DNA from: Welwitschia mirabilis
Taxonomy: Eukaryota > Gnetophyta > Gnetopsida > Welwitschiales
Reading direction: 5' to 3'
Assembly (NCBI GenBank): GCA_051453625.1
Contig: JBOZIK010000001.1
Location: 269,408,923 to 269,472,922, forward strand
Length of the DNA: 64,000 nt
Of the stretch, positions 1 to 10,821 are shown one piece after another. Within the stretch, counting starts at the first letter, position 1. Every line of letters starts with the position of its first letter. Both the position numbers and the translations under genes were made by a program. The notes under the pieces were generated by a model. That model was not told where the DNA came from. It worked only from the letters and a program-made list of their open reading frames with translations, and did no database searches.

Positions 1-1680
1 AAGATATTTCAACCAATTTTTCCCATCATTTTTATAATAAAAATCATATTTACTAAAGAATATTCTTAAGAACCTGTTAATTTAGAATGCTTAATTTATT
101 TTTCATAAAATTCTTTACTTGAATCTATTCTTACCTAAATAAGTAATCTTTATTTCTCACTGAATTCTAGTAAAGGTTTGTTAGGCTTGATCAAATTTAG
201 ATGGGATACATAGATACCAACATTGCTAACAATAAAACTGATCAAACATGAACACATAAAAGAATGACCTTTATAAAATATAGTGACAATGTCTTTATAT
301 AAGGTATAACCATGATCAATCTTAAAACTAGTTAATAGGCAATAAATCACATGGGTTTGCATTGGATTACAATATTTGTAGCTTTCTTTCCTAACCAGAA
401 TATTGTAAAATACTAAACAACTTAAGAGTGATGCATCTAAAACCATGTCCTTTTTGTTTAATTTATCTTAAAAAATAGATCTAGCTCTTCTAAAAATAAC
501 TAAGCTTAATTCATGACGAGTAACTTATGGTAACTCTATTTTTAAAATTTTTTGGATTGAATGCATATACACTTGAGGCAAATTGGTTGTATCAATTTAA
601 GAAGAATATTAATGATGCCTTTGGTGATGGGTGGGGAGGTGAATAAAGATGTACCTATTATTTAACTTTGAAGTGACATGTAGTATCATAAATCTCATGA
701 ATATTTGCATAAGATTCACGTACCATCTAATTAGGAAGACCTTACGCCAATTAAGCAATTTTTTGTCATTATAATCTAGTAAATTGAAAGAGAATTTAAT
801 GTTTTTCTCCTTCTAGAAGTCTAAGGTTCTTTTTGCTATAAGTATGTTGTGATTTCATGAAGCATAGTGTTCTTGACCATCTTTATGATAGAAATGTGGT
901 TCATACTATGCTGGATGTACTTCTGTTATAATTTCTTTTTGTTTTTCTTTAAAATATTTGAATAAAGTTATCAACACTATCAAAGATTATCACCTACTCA
1001 GTGTTTTCTAACTATGCTTGCTTTATGTCAAGACTTTGCCCTAATCCAAAACATTTACCCAGCTAAATCTGTAAAAGGGGAATACCTAGAACTCTAAAAA
1101 GGGACACTTGTTAAGAGGAGAAGTTGAAAATAAGGTTGTATGGCCCATTGTATCTTTGTAATAGGTCAAAATCCTAATTTTGTATAATTTTTTATCTTTG
1201 GAATTGATGTAGTAAAGACATCTTTGGTGTGGAAGGCATTTATAATGTACAATCCAAATGTCTTTAAATTAAGAAGATGTTTACCTATAAAAACTACAAA
1301 AAAAAAAAAAAAAATCATAGAGATGTTTAATGAGATGTAAGAAATTTGATGATAGATGTCTATTTTACATGAAATACGTCTTTATTGAAAATGCTAAAGA
1401 CAGATCGTACTTCAAGTATCAAAGATGTCTCTTATTCGAGAAATGTCTTTAGTGATTAAATACAAAAACTTGTGAGACCATAGCTAGAGTAATCTGATAC
1501 GTCTTGTACTATAGAAATCCACTATGTAGCTAAATAATATTTACATTTATTATGCATAAAATTTTATCTCAACTCTATAAAGATAACTATTAGTAATTTT
1601 ATATAGTTAAAAGATTACTTCATAGGCTTCCACAATTAGGCATGACCTAGTCCTAGATTTTTATATATTTTATAGAAATT
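1..1680. other. Unassigned flank, possibly the decayed 3' LTR side of the first copia element
   Basis: No gene is recognised here. The stretch lies downstream of the minus-strand copia RNase H, where a 3' LTR would be expected. Its only clear shared feature with the other side of the element is a cluster of AAGATGTCTT-like motifs. An open frame at 150-446 on the minus strand (98 codons) matches nothing I know. A run of 17 A lies near 1298-1314. I could not align this stretch base by base with 6410-7650, so the LTR assignment is inference. Confidence 0.3.
1205..1460. repeat. AAGATGTCTT-type motif cluster, left copy
   Basis: About eight variants of a short motif (AAAGACATCTTT, AAATGTCTTTA, TACGTCTTT, AAAGATGTCTC and similar) occur in roughly 250 bases. 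The core AAGA-TG-TCTT is an imperfect palindrome, so it reads almost the same on both strands. A denser version lies at 7200-7640, on the other side of the same copia element, which suggests both belong to its LTRs. Confidence 0.5.
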
Positions 1681-1689
1681 TTCTTCATT

Positions 1690-2330
1690 GAATGTCTTGG
1701 TAAACACATATGTCAGCTAATCTTCCACCCTTATATTTTCTAAAGTGATGTGTCTATTTTGAACATGTTCACATATGAAGTAATTTCTAATCTCTATGCA
1801 CTTCATTCTAGAGTGTTAACTGAGATTCTTAAAGATGTTGATTACACTTTTCTTGTGATAATATATGGGTATGTTCTTCATGATACATCCAAAATATCTT
1901 AAAGGTTGTTTCATCCAAAGCACTTACGTACAACATCTATCAACATCAATATATTTAACTTCTACTGTTGAGAGATTAACTGAGTCTTATTTCTTGTTAC
2001 TTCATGAAATTAAGAATTATCCTAACAGATAATAACTTCCACTAGTTCTTATTTTATCATCTTTACAACCTACCCAATTTACATTACAATATCCAACTAG
2101 ATAAAGGTAGGACTCCTTTGAATACAAAAGGCCTCAATTAGTAGCATATTTTAAATAATGAAAGATTCGTTTAAGATCTATAAGATGAGGTTCTCTAGGG
2201 TCACTTTGATAATGAGCATAAATGCCTACACACAATAAAATATTAGGCCTGTTGACAGTTAGATAAAGCAAACTACGAAACATACCTTTGAATAGTTTTT
2301 CGATTATCTTTTTTTCCCACTTCATCCTTA
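1690..2330 (-). pseudogene. Copia RT end and RNase H remnant
   Basis: The frame at 2134-2325 reads LLYLTVNRPNILLCVGIYAH then FHYLKYATN, the block joining RT to RNase H in copia polyproteins. Near 1690-1810 the minus strand reads SRMKCIEIRNYFICEHVQN followed by LTYVFTKTFNE. This is the C-terminal RNase H signature, usually of the form SRTKHIDIRxHFIR followed by LADIFTKPL. Stops lie between these blocks. The element carries this domain to copy its RNA into DNA; this copy cannot do so. Confidence 0.75.
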
Positions 2331-3110
2331 TCCAACTTGTTTCTTGGATTTATGGGCATATTCTTAGCTTTACAATCCTATAATTCATACTTAGCTAATA
2401 TATTTTTAATATATTTTATTTGAGAAATAAATGTATCTTCTTTGTATTGCACTACTTGTAATCTGAAGAAGTTGTTCATCTCTTCAATGAGGCTCATTTA
2501 AAGTTCATCCTATATTATCTTTGCAAACATATTATAAAAAAACTCATTAATGACACCAACGATAATATTATCAACATAAAATTTTACTAATTCATTACTG
2601 TTAGTTTTAATAAATAATTAACATCAGATGTATGTCTTCTAAAGCCCTTTCCAATTAAGTGTCTTGATAGTCATTTATACAAATCTATTTGAAATTTATT
2701 AAGTCCATAAAAAGATTATTTTAAATCTATATCCATGGTCATAATTATTAGAGTCAAAAAAAACTTTAGATTGCTCAACGTATACCTCATCTAGTAGTAT
2801 TCCACATAGAAAGCCACTGCTAATATCTATTTGATAAAGCTGGAAGCCTTTAAAGTAAGCAAATGTAAGAAGTATTTTGATTGATTTCATGCATCCTACT
2901 AGGGCAAAGATCTTCTCAAAAGAAATCCATTCTTATTTATTGCATCCTTTGGTAAGTAGTCTTGCTTTATCTTTAACAACTTTCCCATTCTTATCTATTT
3001 ATTCCTAAAGTCTGATTTTGTTCCTATTATTGGTCTATCTTATGGCCTTGGAACTAACTTCCAAAATTCATATCTTACAAATTGATTTAACTGTTCTTAA
3101 AAGGCAACAT
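2330..3110 (-). pseudogene. Copia reverse transcriptase remnant
   Basis: The minus-strand frame at 2699-2890 reads IKILLTFAYFKGFQLYQID then SGFLCGILLDEVYVEQ. This matches the copia RT block in which an aliphatic helix is followed by QMDVKSAFLNG and EEVYVEQP. The rest of the domain towards 2330 is broken by stops, and no intact YVDD catalytic motif was found. It is the expected next domain after the integrase at 3250-3960. Confidence 0.7.
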
Positions 3111-3249
3111 CTAATTTTCATGGCTTTCTACTTCATTAGAGTTCTAGGGCACCACTTGCAAGATGTAGACTATGTATCCATATAATTCATTAGTGATGCA
3201 TCTTGTTTGAATTCCATCATATGAGCTTCCTATGATGTTGCTTACTGAA

Positions 3250-3960
3250 TGGATTTTTTAAAGCTTGATCATCTCGAAGAAGATCTTTTTCTTAGATTCC
3301 TCTTTATTTGTTTCTTCATTATTAAGTTGTACTAGTGAGTTACTAGTCAATTGTTTAATTTTCATAGGTACATAGTTATCTAGACCTTTGTTGAAGACAT
3401 AACATGAAGTGTTAATGATCAATTCCAAAAAATGATAAGGAACCCATTGATCATGCATCATGGTTCTTACCATCTTATTTGGCACTTATTAGTTCTCTAT
3501 GCCACTCTATTTTTTTGTGGAGTTGTAAGAGCTAAAAATTAGTGATGTCTATCAAATTCTTCACAAAGGTCCTTGAATCTAGAATTCTTAAATTTTGTTC
3601 CATTTTCAATTTTGATAGTTTTGATTCTGTATCCTTTTTGATTTTGTAACCTGCTACACAACTTAGAAAAAATGTTAAAATCTTCATCCTTATGAACAAC
3701 AAAGGCCACTCATGTGAAGCGAGAAAAATCATCTACAATAGTTAAGTAATACTTCTTTTTACTAAGACTTTCTAGAGGAGAAGAACCAAAAATGTCAATA
3801 TGTAATAAATCTAAGGATTGCTCTACAGTAATAAGTGTTTTTCTTATCAAATCTTTCTCTTCCTTGTTTTTTATTTTGATAGACTTCACAAATTTGGTCA
3901 TCAAAGTTTTGTAGTTTTATAGTCCTCTTACTATTCATTTTGAAGATAGAGTTTTTAGAA
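3250..3960 (-). pseudogene. Copia integrase remnant
   Basis: Three frames cover the domain. At 3710-3904 the protein reads SLDLLHIDIFGSSP then YLTIVDDFSRFT, the first catalytic Asp block of copia integrase (LLHMDLFGP..YxLVIVDDFSR). At 3532-3732 is a degraded middle part. At 3258-3485, LELIINTSCYVFNKGLDNY matches the conserved tail (WAEAVNTACYxxNR). Frameshifts separate the pieces and the final catalytic Glu region is not intact. Confidence 0.8.
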
Positions 3961-4267
3961 GGTCCTTTTTAACTTTTCCAAGCTTCTTGTGCCACATACT
4001 TGCATCACTTGTAGTAATTAGCAAGCACTTGGTCCCTTTGTTAGAAATATCTTATAATGTGGTAACATAAACATTTGATTTTTGAAGACTAGCAAATAAG
4101 ACTTTGTTTGTGTTAGATTTCTTAATACTACAAGCATCTTTAATAAATGATGCATCAAAATTGGCATCACATAATTGACTTACACTAAGTAAATTATGTT
4201 ATAAAGGGTTAATGTAAACTAATTTGTTTACCTCTCAAAGATACCCACTCCTATGTTGTCAATAACT

Positions 4268-4277
4268 NNNNNNNNNN
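4268..4277. other. Assembly gap, 10 N
   Basis: Ten Ns inside the decayed gag/protease part of copia element 1. No duplicated flanks are visible. Confidence 0.95.
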
Positions 4278-5396
4278 GGAGACTATATATTAGTGCCAAA
4301 TGTGAACGCATCTTTGTCTTACTAAATCATAGTGCTAAAGTTAGATTTATTTATCTATCATATGTACCAAAAACTACTATTCACATACCATCCATTTCTC
4401 TTTATATCTCGTAAAGTAATTTGTGCTAGAAGCACTTGTTTAGTTTTAAGAATACACATCTTATTGAATTTTTCTACATAGATTTTTGCACCTATATCAT
4501 TGATCTTTTGGCATAATTAGCATAGTATCTTCTAGTAAATCTATATGGATAATTAAATTAATAATAACTATGATTATTACAATAGTAACAAGTAATGTTA
4601 GTTGTAAATGCTAAATGCTCATGCCTTAGCCTATAATTCCAATTACTAAAGAGATTAGTTAAGGTGCTAGTAGAAAACTCATTACATCTTAGACCTCTTA
4701 TGTCATTGGAAATTATACACTATTCAAGCATGATATTTAGAGTTCCTTTTCTTACATGAATTTTTCATTGATCTTCTTGAATTCTTTAAGTTCCTGTCTT
4801 ACATTCTTCAACTCATGTGTTCATTTGCTAATATTAACTTGAGAGTTAAGTTTTCATTTGTCAACTTTATGCTACAGTTCCCTTTTTATTTTAAAACTAG
4901 CTTATGATTATTAAGTAGTTTCTTTGTTTTAGTACATAATTCTTATGACTTAATAAACTCTTCGCAAATTAAATCATACCTATCTTGAAGTGACATACTT
5001 GTTTCATCCTTGCTTTGTTCTTCACAATGACCTATGTTTTCTTTGTTGCTGCTTATGGCATGGAAAATGGCCATATAGAATGGAATGATTCACCATAATC
5101 ATTAGAGGTGTTTACTTTTGTGGCATCTTCATCATCATTCAGCTAGTAAAGATTGTCTTTTTTATTTTAAATTCTTACTTCTGTTCTTTTCTTTATAACC
5201 GATTAGAGCTAGGGCATTTTAAGGCTAGATGTTATTGTCCTCCATGTACCCAGAATTCCAATTTGAAAATACCATTTTTAAGTGAAGAGCTATATGAAGA
5301 CTTACCTTTTGTATAAGGACTACTTGTCTTATCATTGTCCTCTCATCTTTTGTCCCTTCAAGAAAGTAGCCTTTTGACTCGCCTTATGATTAGAGC

Positions 5397-5702
5397 TAGT
5401 TCTTCATTTACATCATTTTTTGAATCATTTTCATCTGATACTTCTTTGGTCTTTTATTTCACTACTCTCTTCAGCTTTGATTATTATCTAGGACTATTGN
5501 NNNNNNNNNNNNNNNNNNNNNNNNNNNNNNNNNNNNNNNNNNNNNNNNNNNNNNNNNNNNNNNNNNNNNNNNNNNNNNNNNNNNNNNNNNNNNNNNNNNT
5601 AGTTCTTCATTTACATCATTTTTTGAATCATTTTCATCTGATACTTCTTTGTTCTTTTATTTCACTACTCTCTTCAGCTTTGATTATTATCTAGGGCTAT
5701 TG
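5397..5702. repeat. 103-bp direct repeat flanking a 100-N gap
   Basis: Positions 5397-5499 and 5600-5702 are the same 103 bases with about two differences. Between them lie exactly 100 Ns, the usual placeholder for a gap of unknown size. Either a short tandem duplication exists here, or the two contig ends overlap and were not merged. Confidence 0.9.
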
Positions 5703-6398
5703 ATTTCTCTTTTATAAAACATCTTGAATAAGGTTCATTTTGTATGCTATTAAGGCATTCTATAGTCCTTCAAACCTCATAGTGTTGAAGTCTCTTGACT
5801 CTTCCATTGTTGTTGTCTCTTGCCTAAATTTTGGACTTAAGAACCTAACTATCTTTTAAATGGATTTGGATTTTGGAAGGTATCCATGAATCCATAGAAT
5901 GGTGTTTAATACAATACTAACTCTAGTGAAGTATTCATGGATTCTCTCTCCATATTTTATCTTTATATTTTTAAATTGATTTATCCACATTAATAGTTTG
6001 GATTTCTTGATCAATGATGTGAGTTCATATATGCCTTTTATAATATTTCATATCTCCTTAGTGGTCTTACATCCAGTTATACAATTAAATTCTTCTAAGA
6101 TGAGAGTGAAGTATATTAGAATCTTTGCTCTTGAATCATACACATGGGCTATTTTGTCATATTATTACATTTATTTTTGGGCTTAATTTGAATGATGGTA
6201 TTTCCAACTGAGTCTTTGATAATTTCTAAGGGTTCTTTATATCTATCTTTAATGCTTTTCTAGACCTAAGACTCAAAGTATTCTAAGTATACCTTAATCC
6301 TTATCTTCTAATAGGCTTAGGTTATATCATCCAAGAGATAAGGTATGATAGATGACATCCCTTCTATGGTCTACATAAGGGCTTTACTTGAGCACGTA

Positions 6399-6409
6399 AT
6401 CTGATACCA
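6399..6409 (-). promoter_or_regulatory. Primer-binding site of copia element 1
   Basis: The minus strand reads TGGTATCAGAT at this point, matching the plant initiator tRNA-Met complement TGGTATCAGAGC except at the end. Reverse transcription of most plant copia elements starts at such a site just inside the 5' LTR. Its position upstream of the gag region on the same strand supports the element's orientation. Confidence 0.75.
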
Positions 6410-7650
6410 CTTTAAGACCATTGAACTTAGAGGAGAAGGATTAATGAGTTCTGAATAACATAATCAAATTAAATTACTAACTAGAAATTATACTCTCACT
6501 AGTTTACATGATTCCCTAGCTTAAGTACATCTAAACTCATAGGATAGATCTTATTCACACCTTTGGATAATTTATGTGTAATTAAAATAGTGGTTTTGGA
6601 ATACCACAATCTTACAACCACATGAGATTCTCCTCATAAGGTAGCAATATCTTCCCCTTTAGGAACTATAATAAATTAGTATTATAAAGTTCCGATTGAT
6701 AGTTGGCTAAGCTATTGTATGCATATCCTTGTAAGCGTTGCTTTACATCTTGGAGTACATAAGCAAATAACCCTAAATAAAATGTTTATTAAAAGAAATT
6801 AGATTGATAATAATGATTTTATAAATCAAATATGTCCATAATGAAGTACCAAAATCAGAAAATCAAGGATAATAATCCTAAATTATGAAGATAAATGATG
6901 TAGCTTGTCTCTTCCTTCTGTAGTTCTCTTTCAAGACAAACTAATTAGTAAGGATGCTATAGTGGACCTGTTTAATTCATAATGATTCAACTATGTATTT
7001 TAGTAATAGTGCCATTAACCTTTTTCAAATTTATTTAGATATCTCCTCAATTTGATATTATGCTTTTTTGTACCAAAAACATTTTCCCTTTCACTTAACT
7101 ATTACAATAGACAGTAGACTTTATTTGCATGAGTATAAATGATCACAAATGATCATATTTTCTTGTGAAATAGCTAGATTCTAATTTCCATAATTTTTAT
7201 CAAAGATGTCTTTCAGTACCAGACATATTACCACTAACAGACGTCTTGGGTAAACTATGTGTTAAGTTGATGAAATTAGAAATAGATAATTTTTGAAGTC
7301 CTAGCATCATGATTCTATGTGAAAACATTGTTAGGTGGCCTATAAAGTTAACTGCATAGCAAATTTTTTTGATTCTTAAATACGTCTTTTCTTATTGATT
7401 CTACTAATTAGTAAAGATGTTTTTAGATTGTAAGATGTCTTTTTATCAATGATAAAACATTCAACTTAAACATCTTAACTGGGTGAAGATGTCTCTAGCA
7501 TTTGAAGATGTCTTTGAATCTATGAAGATGTCTTTAATAAGAAAGACATATTTCCTCCATTTTGCAGATGACTTCTACATTTAAAGATGTCTTTCTCTCT
7601 TAAGATTTCTTCCAACTTGAAGATGCCTTTTAAGAACCTTCCCTAGAAGA
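6410..7650 (-). mobile_element. Putative 5' LTR of copia element 1
   Basis: This gene-free stretch lies immediately outside the primer-binding site, where the 5' LTR must lie. The outer boundary is set only by the end of the motif array near 7640 and the start of gypsy coding near 7655. I could not find TG...CA ends or target-site duplications, so the limits are approximate. Confidence 0.4.
7200..7640. repeat. Array of about twelve imperfect palindromes, AAGATGTCTT consensus
   Basis: Variants recur every 15 to 60 bases: AAAGATGTCTTTC, GACGTCTTGG, TACGTCTTTTC, AAGATGTCTTTTT, GAAGATGTCTCTA, GAAGATGTCTTTG, GAAGATGTCTTTA, AAAGATGTCTTTC, GAAGATGCCTTTT. The half site AAGA is inverted around a TG centre. 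Spacing is irregular, so this is not a simple satellite. The position in a probable U3 region suggests an LTR enhancer made of repeated factor-binding sites, but that is inference. Confidence 0.6.
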
Positions 7651-7679
7651 TTAACTACTTATTTTTCACATAACACATA

Positions 7680-7900
7680 ATGTACTTGACATATGGCATC
7701 ATCAAAACTAGGATTTTTCCCATACATATGCATCGTAATAAAGAAGTTAAAGCAAATATCTTTATTAATAGCTTTCTTCCTTTTGTTGCTACTAAAGTAT
7801 TTATTGTCCAACCTACAACTTTAGTTGAGGTCATAGAAGTAGCAAAGATAGTAATAAAAATTAGCAAAGACAAGAATTTGTTCAAAGGGTCCTAACTTTA
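7680..7900 (+). pseudogene. Ty3/gypsy gag C-terminal fragment
   Basis: The frame reads FINSFLPFVATKVFIVQPTT then LVEVIEVAKIVIKIS. This resembles the gypsy gag block of the form FLxGLxxxIxxxVxxxxPxTLEEAIELAxxIE. The match is by pattern only and is weak alone, but it lies at the right distance upstream of a clear gypsy protease-RT. The upstream part of gag was not found. Confidence 0.45.
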
Positions 7901-8289
7901 ATAGAAATCAATTGCAAATGTCTCATTGGAGTAATGATTAATAGTTCTATAGAAATAATATTACTAATAATAATATCAAAAACAAGAATTATAACCAACA
8001 CAAATATGCACCATTAAACAAGAACTAGAATGTTTGTAATCAATGTCATATTATCCATCATCATAAAGATCAACTTTAAGTGAAATTCTAGCAAAAATTA
8101 GTATTGAAATTACTTTAGCAATTGATTGCAATGATTTAAATATAAAGAGAATCATAGTGTCAAATAATATCCCTTACTTACAAAGAGTTATTTCAGATAA
8201 CAACTAGAAAATTCTTAAGCATCACAAACCATTTAGCAACCAAGATGTAAATAATCAAGGGGTGTCAATTTCAAAGTTCAATTACAGAA

Positions 8290-8400
8290 GTTGAGGCTTT
8301 ACTTAATAATAAAGAAGTAATTATTTTATTTGATTATACAAAAACTCATTGCTTCATATGTGCTAGCATTACTTTAATATAAAAATAATGTTGTGCTTCA
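8290..8400 (+). pseudogene. Ty3/gypsy protease remnant
   Basis: The plus strand reads VIILFDYTKTHCFICAS. In gypsy proteases this block is VLFDSGATHSFI, with the catalytic Asp in D-S/T-G. Here the triplet has become D-Y-T, so the active site is lost, while the following TH-x-FI is recognisable. Confidence 0.6.
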
Positions 8401-8764
8401 ATTGAGGGATGCATAAATCTTGAAAATGTATCTATATATAAGGTTTATTATAAGCTCCAAAAGTTTTACTTTGTCAACCTAAGAAAAGATGACATTATTT
8501 TAGGTATGAATTAGTTAACATAATAAGGCTATTATAAATTATGAAAAGCATCAAGTAGAGATAACACATTAGGATCAAAGACTAATCTTCCAAGATTATT
8601 GCAAACTATTTATGGGCAATTTAGTTGAAGCCAAGTATATTAAAAAAAAATTAAAAAGGAGTCATTAGTTTATATGCTTTGTCTAAAATCAGATAACATA
8701 AGGAAAGGAGAAACTTCAGTAAATAATATATCAATAGTTCAAGAATAGATTTATGTATTTAAAA

Positions 8765-9460
8765 TAAAGTTATCAAGAATGCTAACTCTTCAAGAAGTTG
8801 ATTTTTTCATTGATTTGGTTTTAGGAACTCATCCAATTTCTTTGGTATTATATAGAATGCCTCCTATAGAAATAAAGGAATTAAAACTTTATCTTAAAGA
8901 ACTTTTACAAAAAGGCTTCCTTCATCGTAATGCATCATCATGAGGAGCACCTATGTTATTTGTAAAGAAAAAGAACAAAAAACTTAGGTTATGCATTATT
9001 ATAGATAGTTAAATAGAATTGCCATTAAAAATAAATATCTACTATCAAGAATAGATGATGTTTTTGACCAACTCAAGGAATCAAAGGTATTTCAAAGGTT
9101 GGTTTAAAATCTAGATACCATCAAGTTAAAATTAATAAAAAAGATATTTATAGAATGGTTTTTACAACTTGCTATGGGAATTATGATTTAACTGTGATCT
9201 CTTTTTGGTTTAATTAATGCCCCTACAGTATTCATGTATCTTATGAATAACATCTTCTAGGCACATTTTGATTCTTTTGTAATTGTATTTATTGATGAAA
9301 TTCTTATTTATTCTAAGTCTTATGAGGAACATGAGAGATACTTCAAAATAGTATTACAAACCTTAATGAATCATCAACTATATATTAACATAGAAAATCA
9401 TTACCTTTAAAAGAAATACATCTCATTTTAATGTTATGTGATATCTAAGGAGGGTATTTG
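8765..9460 (+). pseudogene. Ty3/gypsy reverse transcriptase remnant
   Basis: The order of conserved RT blocks is clear: FIDLVLGTHPISLVLYRMPP, then ELKLYLKELLQKGFLHRNAS, GAPMLFVKKKNKKLRLCI, and at the end VISKEGI, the usual end of the gypsy RT core, directly before the gap. Between them the YRELNK, YHQ and FIDDIL regions survive only as frameshifted pieces (for example LLMKFLFI near 9290). Several stops and frameshifts make it non-functional. Confidence 0.85.
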
Positions 9461-9644
9461 NNNNNNNNNNNNNNNNNNNNNNNNNNNNNNNNNNNNNNNN
9501 NNNNNNNNNNNNNNNNNNNNNNNNNNNNNNNNNNNNNNNNNNNNNNNNNNNNNNNNNNNNNNNNNNNNNNNNNNNNNNNNNNNNNNNNNNNNNNNNNNNN
9601 NNNNNNNNNNNNNNNNNNNNNNNNNNNNNNNNNNNNNNNNNNNN
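9461..9644. other. Assembly gap, 184 N
   Basis: The gap falls between the end of the gypsy RT core and RNase H. The size fits the missing connection of the two domains. No duplicated flanks are visible. Confidence 0.95.
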
Positions 9645-10100
9645 CTTAAAGAGTTCTTAAATATTGCTCTAGTTATAATAATTTCAAATGATTCAAATAT
9701 CTTTTCAATTTGTGTTGATGCATTAGAAAAGATCTTAGAGCTATTCTTGAAAAAGATAAAATAGTAATGAATTAGGAATCAAGACAACTTAAGATACATA
9801 AAAGAAATTATCCTATCCCTGATCTTGAATTAGGCATAATAATATTAGGTTTTGGGTTATGGAATTATTATCTCTATGATATTAAATTTTAAGTTTCGAC
9901 TAATCATAAAGTTTAAAATACAGTTTCACTCAATCAAACTTGAATCTTAGGTAAAGAAGATGGATGCAATTTCTTTGTGATTTTGATCTAAAACTTTTGT
10001 ATCGTAAAGTCAAAGAAAATAAAGTTGTAGATGCTCTTAATAGATGTAGTTATCTTAAATTAATTTTGAAAATTCAAAATTAGATGCATACTATTACTTT
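9645..10100 (+). pseudogene. Ty3/gypsy RNase H remnant
   Basis: Right after the gap the frame reads LKEFLNIALVIIISNDSNIF then SICVDALEKILELFL, matching the gypsy block LKxxLTxAPVLxLPDxxxxFxVxxDASxxGLG. Further on, YPIPDLELGIIIFGFGLWNY then YLYDIKF and STNHKV match the HDLELAAVVFALxxWRHYLYG and TDHKSL blocks. The catalytic Asp in the TDH motif has become Asn. Stops follow. Confidence 0.8.
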
Positions 10101-10139
10101 AGAGTATCATAACAAAGATGAAATTTGTTAAAAATTAAA

Positions 10140-10551
10140 TCATTAATTAGAAGAATCAATAGATTTAAAATATTTTAGTATTAATTTAGATGGTATTAGA
10201 TTCAAAGGAAGGTTTTTGTGCCTCATGTAGATAAAGTTAAACATAAGTTGATATTGAATTTCATAGTCCTCCAATATCAAGTCATTTTGAAGGAATTAAA
10301 GTGTATCAAAGTATGAAACAAAAATATTAATGGTAAAGGATGAAGAAATACATTGTAGAATTTGCAATAAGATGTCTACATTATCAACAAATCAAGGAAG
10401 AACATAGGAATCAAGTGATAATACTCTATCCTCATGATGCCTAGAATATAAAAGAAATGTGATTTTCATGGATTTTATCTTTGGACTTTCAAAACTTGGT
10501 AATGAAACAATGATGATTATTATTAATAGAGCAAATAAGTTAGCACATTTT
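10140..10551 (+). pseudogene. Ty3/gypsy integrase, N-terminal part
   Basis: The zinc-binding part is frameshifted, but CRICNKM survives near 10360. The core then reads IFMDFIFGLSKLGNE followed by IINRANKLAHF, equal to the gypsy block SMDFIxGLPxxxxGxDxIxVxVDRLTKxAHF. The second of the Asp residues has become Asn. The frame stops exactly where a nested LTR begins (10552) and resumes after that element at 13141. Confidence 0.85.
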
Positions 10552-10821
10552 TGTTTAAAATTCCTTTACTATTTTATTTCCTCATCCTATTTTTTCTTTC
10601 ATTATTCTCATCCATCTCTATTTTTGTTTGCTTTTTCTTAATTTCTCGTTCATTTTGCATATCCTACACTATTACTGGCATATCATCTTGTATAAATTCC
10701 ATTACAATTAATGAAAGAAACTAAGTCGTTTTAATGAAAATCCTTTATGCTCCTTGAGAAGTCTTTAGGACTCTCAGTTTTTTAGCTTTCTATATAAAAT
10801 GAGATCTTTAGGATATCAACA
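10552..10821 (+). repeat. 5' LTR of the compact nested element (270 bp)
   Basis: It begins TGTTTAAAATTCC and ends near ATATCAACA. It aligns along its length with 12868-13140: both contain TATTTTATTTCCTCATCCTA, TATAAATTCCATT followed by AATTAATGAAAGAAA, and GAGATCTT. By eye the two copies differ at roughly one base in seven, so the insertion is old. Confidence 0.85.

Larger units (their letters stand above)
3960..6390 (-). pseudogene. Copia gag and protease region, heavily decayed
   Basis: This region lies between the primer-binding site and the integrase, where gag and protease belong. No long open frame survives. Around 5200-5260 the minus strand reads HLALKCPSSNR, consistent with the second half of a CCHC zinc knuckle (H-x4-C); the first cysteines are lost. 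Two gaps fall here, and the one at 5500-5599 is flanked by a 103-bp duplication. The plus-strand frames seen here (for example 5335-5694 and 5998-6186) are antisense and have no support. Confidence 0.5.
1690..6409 (-). mobile_element. Degenerate Ty1/copia retrotransposon 1
   Basis: Reading on the minus strand from 6409 to 1690, the order is primer-binding site, gag, protease region, integrase, reverse transcriptase, RNase H. Integrase before RT is diagnostic of Ty1/copia. All frames carry stops and frameshifts, so this is a dead copy. Two gaps (4268-4277 and 5500-5599) interrupt the gag/protease part. LTR boundaries could not be fixed. It abuts the Ty3/gypsy element that starts near 7655 on the opposite strand and may have inserted into or beside it, since the first part of the gypsy gag and its 5' LTR are missing. 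Confidence 0.8.

Noticed and set aside
5335-5694. 119-codon plus-strand frame with a repeated peptide at both ends
   Set aside because: Antisense to the copia gag region, and the repeat comes from the duplicated flanks of a gap.
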